64,000 bases of DNA from Bradyrhizobium sp. WBAH42 (GTDB taxonomy: Bacteria; Pseudomonadota; Alphaproteobacteria; Rhizobiales; Xanthobacteraceae): the NCBI RefSeq assembly GCF_024585265.1, contig NZ_CP036533.1, positions 7,635,001-7,699,000 of the forward strand, read 5' to 3'. Positions 1 through 8,846 of the stretch are shown in pieces. Position numbers and translations under genes: made by a program. Positions within the stretch are counted from its first letter, which is position 1; each line of letters starts with the position of its first letter. The notes under the pieces were generated by a model. The model did no database searches. It saw only the letters and a list, made by a program, of their open reading frames with translations, and had not been told where the DNA came from.

Positions 1-118
1 CCGGGATCACTGAAGTCCCGGCACAGTCAGGGAGAGAGCCTCGAGGGAGTGGAACGGCGCGGTCGTTCGCCCGGCGCCCGTTGGTTAGCGGCGAAGCACG
101 GACGCCGGGACGAGCGCC

Positions 119-1048
119 TCAACAAATTTCAAGCATCTCTCGAACGTCGTCAGGAGAAGCGATCTCGCGACCGCAATTTCTTGCAATGTCACATGTCCGG
201 CGAACGAGTTCCTCGTTAGTTGGGCAGCCATACTCTACGTAGGGATAGTCTCCAATGCCCGGAGCGATGTTGCCGCCGCGCCTGGCCACGCCCTCGCACA
301 GAGCCAGCAGGTTTCCGCCGACGATGTTGGCAGTCCAAGTGTGGCGGATCTGCTTCGGTAAGAACGGCAAGAATGCGTCTAGACCTTCGAGTGTCCCCGG
401 ATGGCCGGTGAGATACGGACCGTCCGTCATGTTGAGAAGGAAATAGCCCGGCGCCGCCACAAGGCCCATCTCCATGAATGCTATCGCGCGTCGAACAAAC
501 CCGATCGACCAGCACGTCATCTTCGGTTTGATGCCTGCGGATTTGAGAGAGCGGAAGTAGTGCTCTACAGCGGCCGTACGATTTTCATAGATGCGCTCGG
601 AATGTTCGAACACGAGCTTGTCGCGATCGAACACGTCGAGATTGGTGCTTCCCGTGTCTATGGGAACGATATCCGGTTTGGTCTGCGGATCCCTGGCAAG
701 CTCAAGAATGCAGTCGATCCGTGCGTTCGGGTCAGTGTCGTTGGCGAAAAAGCCGAGCGTCGGCAGTATCAGGATGTCGCATTTCTGCCTGACCTTGCGG
801 ATGATCTCAGCGTTCTTCTCAGCTGTGTGGAGCGGCGCCCCATCGTCTGCGCGGGCGTGAAAATGAAGGATCGACGCTCCCGCCTCGCGACAGCGGGCCG
901 CGGTCTCGGCTATTTCATCGGCTGTCCATGGCACGTTTGGGTTATCGTCCCGCATCGCGTATTCGTTCACGCGGGCTTCAACGATCATCTTTCTCAACAT
1001 AGTCTGTTTCTCTCGCGAAGTGCCGGCGGTGCTCGAGCTTCGGTTCAT
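119..1048 (-). CDS. BKACE-family (DUF849) beta-keto acid cleavage enzyme
   Basis: The product resembles the BKACE family, which cleaves beta-keto acids with acetyl-CoA by a zinc-dependent retro-Claisen type reaction. The translation has the family start MIVEARVNEY, the metal-binding H-x-H in ILHFHAR, a TGS segment after IVPIDTG and the ending with GIGDYPY. Length of about 300 residues is normal. Three starts are possible: 1060, 1048 (chosen, GGAGG five bases upstream) and 1000, where family homology begins. It is divergent from a LysR gene, so the regulator probably controls it. Substrate is unknown; the neighbouring sugar-acid genes suggest a keto acid from that route, which is inference. 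Confidence 0.8.
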   Translation of the reverse strand: MNRSSSTAGTSREKQTMLRKMIVEARVNEYAMRDDNPNVPWTADEIAETAARCREAGASILHFHARADDGAPLHTAEKNAEIIRKVRQKCDILILPTLGFFANDTDPNARIDCILELARDPQTKPDIVPIDTGSTNLDVFDRDKLVFEHSERIYENRTAAVEHYFRSLKSAGIKPKMTCWSIGFVRRAIAFMEMGLVAAPGYFLLNMTDGPYLTGHPGTLEGLDAFLPFLPKQIRHTWTANIVGGNLLALCEGVARRGGNIAPGIGDYPYVEYGCPTNEELVRRTCDIARNCGREIASPDDVREMLEIC

Positions 1049-1150
1049 GGCGGCCTCCATCGCAGTGCATCAGCCACGAACGATCCTCCGGCAGAAAGAC
1101 TATGGCTCCGTCGCCAAATGCCCAAACGACTTTTATCGCGGCACTTGTGA

Positions 1151-1177
1151 CTAAAGCTCACAACGGCTAAACTTTAG
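1151..1177. promoter_or_regulatory. Candidate LysR-type operator in divergent promoter region
   Basis: An inverted repeat CTAAAG-N15-CTTTAG lies between the BKACE gene and the lysR-type gene, ending 16 bases before the regulator start. LysR proteins commonly bind dyad-symmetric sites with a T-N11-A core in such divergent intergenic regions. The repeat is seen directly; its role as operator is inferred. Confidence 0.45.
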
Positions 1178-1192
1178 GCTTTCGAGGTATCG

Positions 1193-2101
1193 ATGGTGCG
1201 TCCCCGGCCTTCGCTCAATGCGCTGCGTGCCTTCGAGGCGACGGCGAGATTGCGCAGCATGACTGCCGCGTCGGTGGAATTGTCCGTCACCCATGGGGCG
1301 GTTAGCCGGCACATCCGATCGCTGGAGGAATTGCTCGGTGTCCCGCTATTGGTGCGAGGGTCGTCCTCCACAGACCCGACGCCGGAGGGGATTCGTCTGG
1401 CGGAAGGACTATCTGGCGCATTTAGCCTTATCGACGCGAGTGTAGAGCAAATCCTGCCGGGGCCGCTGACGGTTTCATGTTCTGCGACCATCATGATGTA
1501 TTGGCTGATTCCCCGCCTCGCAGCCTTCCACGACGCTCACAGAGGCATCGATCTCCAGTTCAACTTGAACTACGACCAGGTAGATTTCATTCGTGACAAG
1601 GTCAGTATTGCTATCCGTTCAAGTACCATCGCACCGCCGCGGGACGTAGTCATCAAGGAGCTTGCGCGGGAGTGGATTTCCCCGGTTTGCGCAGCTTCTT
1701 ACGCCAAGGCCAACAGCCTGAATGATCCGGATGATATCGCGGGGTGCCGTTTGCTCGGCACGCGAACACGCCCGGAGGCTTGGTCAGATTGGCTGGATGA
1801 GATGCGGTTGAAGCAGGATATCCGCATTCAAGAGTCGTATGATCACTTCTATCTTCTCATCCAGGCGGCGCTATGCGGGCTGGGCTTGGCGCTGGTCCCG
1901 ACGATGTTCGTCTTGGAGGAGATCAATAGCGGCAGACTGATTGCGCCCTTTGGCAGCATCCCCGGTAAACGCACCTTAATGCTATGGACGGCGCCCCACG
2001 TCGAAACTCGCCCCGAGAGTAGAGCGGTTTCGCAATGGCTCACGCGCGAAATGTCTGCCACTGTGAAGAGCTGTGCCATGTTGGGTAACGTCGAGGCTTA
2101 G
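1193..2101 (+). CDS. LysR-family transcriptional regulator (GcvA-like)
   Basis: A 302-residue regulator. The N-terminal winged helix-turn-helix is clear: PSLNALRAFEATARL followed by SVTHGAVSRHIRSLEE. The rest has the type 2 periplasmic-binding-fold effector domain, with LALVPTMFV near the C-terminus. A GAGG ribosome site lies five bases before the ATG. It is transcribed away from the BKACE gene and toward the catabolic genes that begin 165 bases after its stop, so it likely regulates one or both sides in response to a pathway metabolite. The ligand cannot be read from the sequence. Confidence 0.9.
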   Translation: MVRPRPSLNALRAFEATARLRSMTAASVELSVTHGAVSRHIRSLEELLGVPLLVRGSSSTDPTPEGIRLAEGLSGAFSLIDASVEQILPGPLTVSCSATIMMYWLIPRLAAFHDAHRGIDLQFNLNYDQVDFIRDKVSIAIRSSTIAPPRDVVIKELAREWISPVCAASYAKANSLNDPDDIAGCRLLGTRTRPEAWSDWLDEMRLKQDIRIQESYDHFYLLIQAALCGLGLALVPTMFVLEEINSGRLIAPFGSIPGKRTLMLWTAPHVETRPESRAVSQWLTREMSATVKSCAMLGNVEA

Positions 2102-2265
2102 CAACCTCTCCCGACACCAGCGAAGGCCGAGCCCCTGTGAGTTTTCCTCACGGGTTGCTTCACGAATATCGTTTGCCGTCATGCCATAGTCCGGGTGAAG
2201 ATATCACCGTCCGCATCCAAACGTTCTTCGATCGTACGGATGGATGAGACGAATTCCGGGAAGAA

Positions 2266-3561
2266 ATGCAGCAAGGCGTCACAATGCGCAGCGACAATCC
2301 GCGAGCCGAGTTCACAGCCCGATATTTAATCGAGACTGTCGATAGTCTGGAGAGGGCGGCGGAAGTCGTGGCAGGAGAGCAGTCAAGCGGGACGTTTCTC
2401 TCATTGCCCGGCGAAACGGATGAGTTGAAGAAGCGGTCGCGCGCACGGGTGCTTCGGGTGACCGAGCTGCCATCCGCCGACGCCCCGACATTGCGCAGTG
2501 CGCTCTCAGAGCGGAGGCAGAGACCAAAGGCGTTTCGGCGCGGCGAGATCGAGATCGCGTTTCCGGTCGATAACGTGGGCCGCAATATTCCAACGCTCTT
2601 GGCGACGGTTGCCGGCAATCTATTCGAGCTCGGCGAAATCACGGGCCTTCGGTTGCTCGACATCGACCTTCCCATCGAGTACGCCGCAAGCTTTCCAGGT
2701 CCGAAGTTCGGCGTCGACGGGACCCGACGCTTAGCCGGTGTTTTCGATCGCCCGCTCATCGGTACGATATTGAAGCCAAGTATCGGTATGTCTCCATCCG
2801 AGACCGCCTCGCTGGTCGATAAGATCTGCGAAGCAGGGATCGACTTTCTCAAGGACGACGAGTTAATCGCCGATCCGCCTTACGCGCCTTTCGAGGAGCG
2901 CTTGAGGGCGGTCTTTCCCGTAATTGAGAGGCATGCCGACCGATTGGGCCGAAAGCCCATGTACGCGATCAATATCAGTGGTTCGATCGACGACATGCGG
3001 CGTCGCCATGACCTGGTGCTAGAGGCCGGTGGAACCTGCGTAATGGTGAGCGTCAATTGGTGCGGCTTCTCTGCGATCGAACATCTGCGGACCTACACGA
3101 ATCTGCCGATCCATGGTCACCGCAATGGGTGGGGCTTATTTACCCGTCATCCCTGGCTCGGCTTCGATTTCTTGGCATTTCAAAAGCTGTGGCGACTGAC
3201 TGGTGTCGATCATCTGCACGTGAATGGTCTGAGGAGTAAATTCTGGGAGCCGGATGATTCCGTCATCCTGTCTGCGAGCTCATGCCTCGCTGCGTTTTCA
3301 GGTGTCAAACCAATGATGCCGGTCTTCTCTTCAGGACAATGGGCCGGACAAGCCGGAGACACATTCGAGCGCCTCGGAAGCATAGATCTCATGCACCTCG
3401 CCGGTGGCGGGATCATGGGGCATCCCGGCGGCATCGCTGACGGCGTCATGAGTTTGCGAGAAGCCTGGCAGGCGGCAGTCCAGGGTATACCAGCAGTCGA
3501 GTACGCAAAATCCCATGCGCCGCTTCAGCTCGCGCTGTCCAAGTTCGGGGGGGCGCCGTGA
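2266..3561 (+). CDS. RuBisCO-like protein (form IV), OiaX-like candidate
   Basis: A 431-residue RuBisCO large-subunit homologue. Lys170 in GTILKPS matches the catalytic LKP loop, and FLKDDE (Lys196, Asp198, Glu199) matches the carbamylated lysine and metal ligands of RuBisCO. HGHRNGWG replaces the canonical HAHRA and the C-terminal GGGIMGHPGG phosphate loop is kept. Such proteins next to DUF1537 kinases act on phosphorylated oxo-acid sugars, for example OiaX (3-oxo-isoapionate-4-phosphate transcarboxylase/hydrolase) of D-apiose catabolism. Assignment to that exact reaction is inference. An alternative start is Met7. The stop overlaps the start of the kinase gene, indicating translational coupling. 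Confidence 0.85.
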   Translation: MQQGVTMRSDNPRAEFTARYLIETVDSLERAAEVVAGEQSSGTFLSLPGETDELKKRSRARVLRVTELPSADAPTLRSALSERRQRPKAFRRGEIEIAFPVDNVGRNIPTLLATVAGNLFELGEITGLRLLDIDLPIEYAASFPGPKFGVDGTRRLAGVFDRPLIGTILKPSIGMSPSETASLVDKICEAGIDFLKDDELIADPPYAPFEERLRAVFPVIERHADRLGRKPMYAINISGSIDDMRRRHDLVLEAGGTCVMVSVNWCGFSAIEHLRTYTNLPIHGHRNGWGLFTRHPWLGFDFLAFQKLWRLTGVDHLHVNGLRSKFWEPDDSVILSASSCLAAFSGVKPMMPVFSSGQWAGQAGDTFERLGSIDLMHLAGGGIMGHPGGIADGVMSLREAWQAAVQGIPAVEYAKSHAPLQLALSKFGGAP

Positions 3562-4943
3562 CGCAACCTCGCTACCGGTTGGCATTCTACGGTGATGATT
3601 TCACTGGATCGACGGATGCGCTTGAGGTCGTAGCCTTCGCCGGGCTCCGTGCTGCTCTCTTTCTCCGTCCGCCCAGCCCCGATGTCTTGAATCACTTTCG
3701 GGACATTGACGTCGTCGGGCTTGCCGGTGTGAGTCGCGGCATGTCTCCATCGGAGATGACCGAACATCTGGAGAAGGATCTACGGTACCTTGCATCGCTT
3801 CGCGCGCCGATCGTTCATTATAAGGTGTGCTCGACCTTTGACAGTTCGCCGGAGATTGGCAGCATCGGTCGAGTGATCGAAATCGCAAGGTCAATCTTTG
3901 GCGATCCAGTTCCCATCGTTGGGGGTACGCCATCGCTTCAAAGATATTGCGCTTTCGGAAACCTGTTTGCCCGATCCGGAACTGATGGGAACGTCTATCG
4001 TATCGATAGGCATCCGGTTATGAGCGTTCACCCCGTGACGCCTATGCACGAAAGCGATCTGGCGCTGCACATCGGACGGCAGGCAGCGCTCAGGATCGAA
4101 AAGCTGACATGCCCGTTCTTGGACCAGGGCTATGAATTGGCATCCGGGCGGTTCAAGGATTTAGCAGAGCGTGGGGCCGACGCAATCCTGTTCGACTCGA
4201 CCAATGCTTCACAGCTTACACAGGTTGGGCGACTCCTCGTGGATTGGGCTGGAGTGAGTGGAAGCGCATTCGTGGTGGGTCCGTCAGGGGTGGAGTATGC
4301 CCTGACGCAGTGGTGGCGGGAGGCTGGTGTGATCCCTCCACCTACCAGCTCCTACGGCGGCCCAGCTGCGATCGATCAGGTACTGGCCGTGTCGGGCAGT
4401 GCCTCACCTGTGACCGCATTGCAGATCGATGCCGCTGTGCGGGCGGGATTTGCGGAGGTGCCCCTCGACGCTGCTGCGCTGCTCGGTGATGGCCAAAACA
4501 TGGCAGCCGCGAGGCAAGCCGTCGCACGTACCCTCTCGCTGCTCAAGGAAGGACGCAGCGTCATTTTGCATACAGCCCGTGGTCCCGATGATCCACGGAT
4601 CGGGAAGATGATTGATATGCTCGTAAGCGGCGGGATGTCGCGCGAGTTCGCCAAGCATGAAGGTGGCCGAAACCTTGGTCGGAAGCTTGGCCAACTCGTT
4701 AGTGATATTCTGCAGGAGGTGCCCCTAAAGAGATTGTTGTTGTCCGGTGGCGACACGTCGAGTCAGGTCGCACAACTCTTGAATATTGATGCGCTTGAAA
4801 TTGAATCGCGCGTAAGCCCTGGCGTGCCACTTTGCCGAGCCAGATCGATCCGCGGCCGTCTCGATGGACTTCAGATAGCATTCAAGGGCGGTCAACTCGG
4901 CGACGAAGAATTCTTCAAGCGCGGATGGCTGGGTCGAGTCTAG
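3558..4943 (+). CDS. DUF1537 four-carbon acid sugar kinase (OtnK/OiaK-like)
   Basis: The protein has both halves of the DUF1537 kinase family: an N-terminal domain with YGDDFTGSTDALE and a C-terminal nucleotide-binding domain with ARGPDDPR and LSGGDTSSQ. Known members phosphorylate 3-oxo-tetronates (OtnK), D-erythronate or threonate (DtnK/DenK types), or 3-oxo-isoapionate (OiaK). The GTG start overlaps the stop of the RuBisCO-like gene by four bases, so both are probably made together and the kinase product is likely the substrate of the RuBisCO-like protein. The full length of 461 residues suggests an intact enzyme. Confidence 0.88.
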   Translation: MTQPRYRLAFYGDDFTGSTDALEVVAFAGLRAALFLRPPSPDVLNHFRDIDVVGLAGVSRGMSPSEMTEHLEKDLRYLASLRAPIVHYKVCSTFDSSPEIGSIGRVIEIARSIFGDPVPIVGGTPSLQRYCAFGNLFARSGTDGNVYRIDRHPVMSVHPVTPMHESDLALHIGRQAALRIEKLTCPFLDQGYELASGRFKDLAERGADAILFDSTNASQLTQVGRLLVDWAGVSGSAFVVGPSGVEYALTQWWREAGVIPPPTSSYGGPAAIDQVLAVSGSASPVTALQIDAAVRAGFAEVPLDAAALLGDGQNMAAARQAVARTLSLLKEGRSVILHTARGPDDPRIGKMIDMLVSGGMSREFAKHEGGRNLGRKLGQLVSDILQEVPLKRLLLSGGDTSSQVAQLLNIDALEIESRVSPGVPLCRARSIRGRLDGLQIAFKGGQLGDEEFFKRGWLGRV

Positions 4944-4968
4944 TAAGAACGAAATAGGGAGGATGCCA

Positions 4969-6906
4969 ATGCGTGTCCCAACGATGGCTTCGGGCGGCAT
5001 GGCCGCGCACGATAGTCGCGGCAGTGCGACCTCGCACGCGCCGTTTGGACGGTCCGTGGAGAGTTCGCGCCAGAGCGTTCTGCAGGCGATTGCAGATGGC
5101 GCCGATAAATTGTTCGGCCATATTCTTGAAGTCTGCGTCAGCATACTGCTGACGGCCGAGATTCTGCTGCTGTTTGCAGGAGTCCTGGCGCGTTACGTCT
5201 TCCTCAAGCCCATCATTTGGTCGGACGAGCTGGCTTCTATGCTGTTTCTCTGGCTTGTGATGCTGGGCTCCGCGATTGCGTTGCGACGCGGCGAGCACAT
5301 GAGAATGACGGCGCTATTCGCATTCGTGTCTCCTCGGATGCGAGCTCACCTCGACGCGATCGCGCTGGCAGCATCACTGGGGCTGGTCGTCCTCCTGTTT
5401 CCGGCTACGCTCGAGTATGCAATCGAGGAAGCTATCGTTAGAACCCCCGCGATGGATCTCTCAAACGCGTGGCGAGCGTCCGCCGCTCCCGTCGGCTTTG
5501 GTTTGATGGGAATATTTGCACTCCTTCGCCTCGTGCGTCTCGGTGATGCAAGACAGGCTCTGACCGCGCTCGCCATTGTCGCGCTGTTTGTGGGGATATT
5601 TTGGCTTCTCAAGCCGGTCTTTGCGCCGCTCGGCAACGTAAATCTCATCATCTTCTTCGTCGTTGTCGTTGCCTGCACCGTCTTTACGGGCGTTCCGATC
5701 GCTTTTTCGTTCGGTTTGGCAACGTTCGGCTATCTCATGCTTACAACCAGGACCCCGCCGCTGATCATCGTGGGTCGTATCGACGAAGGTGTCAGCCATC
5801 TCATCCTGCTTTCAGTCCCCCTGTTCGTGTTTCTCGGTCAACTGATCGAAATGACGGGCATGGCGCGGGCCATGGTTACGTTCCTCGCGAGCCTGTTAGG
5901 CCATGTGCGCGGTGGTCTATTGTACGTCCTCGTCGGAGCGATGTACCTCGTCTCGGGGATCTCCGGCTCAAAGGCCGCGGACATGGCCGCGGTGGCGCCG
6001 GTTCTGTTTCCGGAAATGAAGCGTCGGGGTGCGAAGGAAGGAGATCTCGTCGCGCTGCTGGCCGCGACAGGTGCTCAAACCGAGACGATTCCACCGAGCA
6101 TAGTTCTCATCACCATCGGCTCGGTTACCGGAGTCTCCATTGCGGCTCTGTTCACTGGCGGACTTCTTCCCGGCGTGATTCTGGCGATCACCCTTTGCTG
6201 CGTCATTGCATGGAGATACCGCAACGAGGATCTTAGCCTTGTTCGTCGCGCCTCAGCCAATGAAATTGGAAAGGCGTTTCTGCTCGCGGTACCGGCAATC
6301 GCTCTTCCTTTCGTTATTCGATCTGCAGTGATCGAAGGCGTGGCAACGGCGACCGAAGTCTCTACCATTGGGATCTTCTATTCGATTGTAGTTGGCGCTC
6401 TCTTCTACAGGCAATTCGATTGGCGGAGGATCAAGCCGATGCTGGTCGAGACCGCGAGTCTTTCTGGGGCCATCCTCTTTATCATCGGCACCGCGACGTC
6501 GATGGCTTGGAGTCTGACCCAATCAGGCTTCTCTCGCTCGCTCGCTGTGGCGATGAAGCAGTTGCCTGGTGGATCGGCAAGCTTCATGGCGGTGTCCATT
6601 GTGGCCTTCGTAGTTCTTGGCAGTGTCCTCGAAGGTATTCCGGCCATTGTTCTCTTCGGCCCGTTGCTTTTCCCGATAGCTCAAGCTCTGGGGATCGATC
6701 TCGTTCACTATTCTATGGTCGTCATATTGGCGATGGGGGTCGGCCTCTTCGCGCCGCCTTTCGGCGTTGGTTACTACGCCGCATGCGCGATCAGCAGGGT
6801 GAGTCCGGACGCCGGAATGCGGCCCATCCTTGGCTACATGTTGGCCCTCTTGGTTGGGCTGGTGATTGTTGCGTCAGTTCCGTGGATTTCAACAGGGTTC
6901 TTATAA
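4969..6906 (+). CDS. TRAP transporter fused permease (DctQM)
   Basis: A fused small and large TRAP permease. Roughly residues 40-210 form the four-helix DctQ part (SDELASMLFLWLVMLGSA is typical), and the rest is the DctM part with many membrane helices, including PLFVFLGQLIEMTGMA and SGSKAADMAAV. TRAP systems import organic acids using a sodium gradient. The ATG at 4963 abuts AGGGAGG, while the ATG at 4969 sits six bases after it, so 4969 is chosen. It lies between the kinase and the binding-protein gene on the same strand, implying uptake of the acid sugar used by the cluster. Confidence 0.93.
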   Translation: MRVPTMASGGMAAHDSRGSATSHAPFGRSVESSRQSVLQAIADGADKLFGHILEVCVSILLTAEILLLFAGVLARYVFLKPIIWSDELASMLFLWLVMLGSAIALRRGEHMRMTALFAFVSPRMRAHLDAIALAASLGLVVLLFPATLEYAIEEAIVRTPAMDLSNAWRASAAPVGFGLMGIFALLRLVRLGDARQALTALAIVALFVGIFWLLKPVFAPLGNVNLIIFFVVVVACTVFTGVPIAFSFGLATFGYLMLTTRTPPLIIVGRIDEGVSHLILLSVPLFVFLGQLIEMTGMARAMVTFLASLLGHVRGGLLYVLVGAMYLVSGISGSKAADMAAVAPVLFPEMKRRGAKEGDLVALLAATGAQTETIPPSIVLITIGSVTGVSIAALFTGGLLPGVILAITLCCVIAWRYRNEDLSLVRRASANEIGKAFLLAVPAIALPFVIRSAVIEGVATATEVSTIGIFYSIVVGALFYRQFDWRRIKPMLVETASLSGAILFIIGTATSMAWSLTQSGFSRSLAVAMKQLPGGSASFMAVSIVAFVVLGSVLEGIPAIVLFGPLLFPIAQALGIDLVHYSMVVILAMGVGLFAPPFGVGYYAACAISRVSPDAGMRPILGYMLALLVGLVIVASVPWISTGFL

Positions 6907-6964
6907 AGCGGACGCTCCGCAACGGGTGGCGTCAAGGCCGGCAACTTAAACGATGGAGGAAGCA

Positions 6965-7987
6965 ATGAGGAAGATCACTCGCAGGACGTTCTTGCAGACA
7001 ACAACGTCGGTCGCGCTGGCTGCTGGAGCCGGATTGTCTGTGAGACCTGCCAGGGCAGCAGAATTTCAGCTACGATGGGGGTTCAACCTCGCCGAGTCAC
7101 ATCCAATTACCGCGCGTGCGCGGGAAGCTGCTGAGCGCGTGTTGTCTGAAACGAAAGGCCGGGTGGAAATCAATGTCTTTCCCAACAACCAACTCGGGGG
7201 CGACACGGACATGCTGTCGCAGCTGCGCGCCGGTGGCCTGGATTTGTTTCTTAACTCGGGGATCAACGTGCTCTCGACGATCGTTCCATCCGCGTCGATC
7301 TACGGTTTGGGATTCATCTTTCCGGACTATGGCGCCGTCTGGAAGGCGATGGACGGACAACTCGGCGACGCATTGCGAACCGCGATCGGCAAGGTGAATC
7401 TCGTGCCGATGGCCAAGATGTGGGACAATGGCTTCCGCAACATTACAACGAGTTCGAAGCAAATCAATACGCCGGCCGACTTGAAGGGCGTCAAGATTCG
7501 CGTGCCGGTAGGTGCACTATGGACGTCTATGTTCCAGGCCTTTGGCGCCGCACCGACCGCGATCAACTACAGCGAGTTGTACTCCGCGCTTCAGACCAAG
7601 ATCGTCGACGGTCAGGAAAACTCCCTCGCCAACATTTTTACGGCGAACCTTTTCGAGGTGCAGAAGTACTGCGCTCTAACCGGTCACATGTGGGATGCCT
7701 TCTTCTGCGTGGCGAACAAGCGAAACTGGGAAGCCATTCCTCAGAATCTGCGCGCAATCGTGGCCACGGCAATAAATGACGCCGCAATGGCTGAGAGGAA
7801 GGACATGGCGACGCTTGCCACGACATTGCGCGGTGACCTGGCCAAGAAGGGTCTGATCTTCAACGAGCCCGACGTCAACGCCTTCCGAGATGCTCTTCGC
7901 AGCGCCGGCTTCTACAAGGAATGGCGAACCAAATACGGCGAGGAACTCTGGACGATGCTTGAGAGCACCGCCGGAAAGCTAACGTGA
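6965..7987 (+). CDS. TRAP transporter periplasmic binding protein (DctP)
   Basis: A DctP-type solute receptor of about 340 residues. The N-terminus has a twin-arginine type export signal, TRRTFLQ followed by a hydrophobic stretch ending in an Ala-rich cleavage region RPARA. Family features include LRWGFNLAESHP, NNQLGGD, the substrate-contacting Arg in GVKIRVP, and DGQENSLANI. The ATG at 6965 is preferred over 6953 because GGAGG precedes it at good spacing. It partners with the fused permease upstream. Ligand is unknown; a sugar acid is expected from context. Confidence 0.93.
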   Translation: MRKITRRTFLQTTTSVALAAGAGLSVRPARAAEFQLRWGFNLAESHPITARAREAAERVLSETKGRVEINVFPNNQLGGDTDMLSQLRAGGLDLFLNSGINVLSTIVPSASIYGLGFIFPDYGAVWKAMDGQLGDALRTAIGKVNLVPMAKMWDNGFRNITTSSKQINTPADLKGVKIRVPVGALWTSMFQAFGAAPTAINYSELYSALQTKIVDGQENSLANIFTANLFEVQKYCALTGHMWDAFFCVANKRNWEAIPQNLRAIVATAINDAAMAERKDMATLATTLRGDLAKKGLIFNEPDVNAFRDALRSAGFYKEWRTKYGEELWTMLESTAGKLT

Positions 7988-8015
7988 AGACGACAAAATC
8001 GGGAGTCAGATAGAC

Positions 8016-8801
8016 ATGAGATTGGATAAGAGAGTGGCGCTCGTCACCGGAGGCGCACGCGGAATCGGATTTGCAATCTCGAAGGCACTGGCGCGGGAGG
8101 GCGCGCGCATCGTGGTCGCGGATGTCAACGTTGACGGTGCGAAGGCAGCGGCAGCTGCTCTCGAAAATGCCGACCGAGATCACTTAGGCCTGCGCGTGGA
8201 CGTGGCGGATCAACGGTCGGTAGGCGAGTTGATGGACGAAGTGGTCCGTCGCTGTGGGGGAATGGATATCCTGATCAACAACGCCGGGATCGGTGGGAAC
8301 ACACCGTTCCTCGACATCAAGCTCGAGGACTGGCAGCGAATGATCTCAATCAATTTGACGGGAGCATTCATCGTGGCACAATCCGTGTCGCGCCAGATGG
8401 TTAAGCAAGGACGTGGTGGCAAGATCATAAACATCGCATCGCTCTCGGGCCAGCGCGGCGGAAACGGACGCGGCGCATATGGCGCGGCTAAAGCCGGCCT
8501 CGAGTTGCTGACCAAGGTCATGGCGGTTGAACTTGCTCAACACCGCATCAATGTCAACAACATCGCTCCAGGAGCGATTGAAACCGAGATGGCCAAGACG
8601 GCACACGATCCCGCGACACGCCGGGCCTATGAATACCTCATTCCGATGGGCCGCTACGGAACCCCGGAAGAGATCGCTGACGCAGCAGTCTTTTTGTCTT
8701 CGGACGAGAGCAGGTATGTCCACGGCCATACATTGAACGTTGACGGCGGCTTCCGTGAAGCTGGTCTGATGTTCGGACCGGACAAAACGCCGCCTCGATA
8801 G
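8016..8801 (+). CDS. SDR-family NAD(P)-dependent oxidoreductase
   Basis: A 261-residue classical short-chain dehydrogenase. It has the cofactor motif TGGARGIGF, the NNAG motif, a catalytic Ser in IASLSG, the YGAAKAG Tyr/Lys pair and the PGAIETEM segment. It starts 28 bases after the TRAP binding-protein gene and continues the same operon. It probably oxidises a hydroxyl or an aldose of the imported substrate before phosphorylation. NADH or NADPH preference is not certain, though VADVN with an acidic residue at the end of beta-2 fits NAD. Confidence 0.88.
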   Translation: MRLDKRVALVTGGARGIGFAISKALAREGARIVVADVNVDGAKAAAAALENADRDHLGLRVDVADQRSVGELMDEVVRRCGGMDILINNAGIGGNTPFLDIKLEDWQRMISINLTGAFIVAQSVSRQMVKQGRGGKIINIASLSGQRGGNGRGAYGAAKAGLELLTKVMAVELAQHRINVNNIAPGAIETEMAKTAHDPATRRAYEYLIPMGRYGTPEEIADAAVFLSSDESRYVHGHTLNVDGGFREAGLMFGPDKTPPR

Positions 8802-8846
8802 GCGTCCGTTGTGCAGGCTTGCTTTTTCGATGGAAAGGCTAATCAG

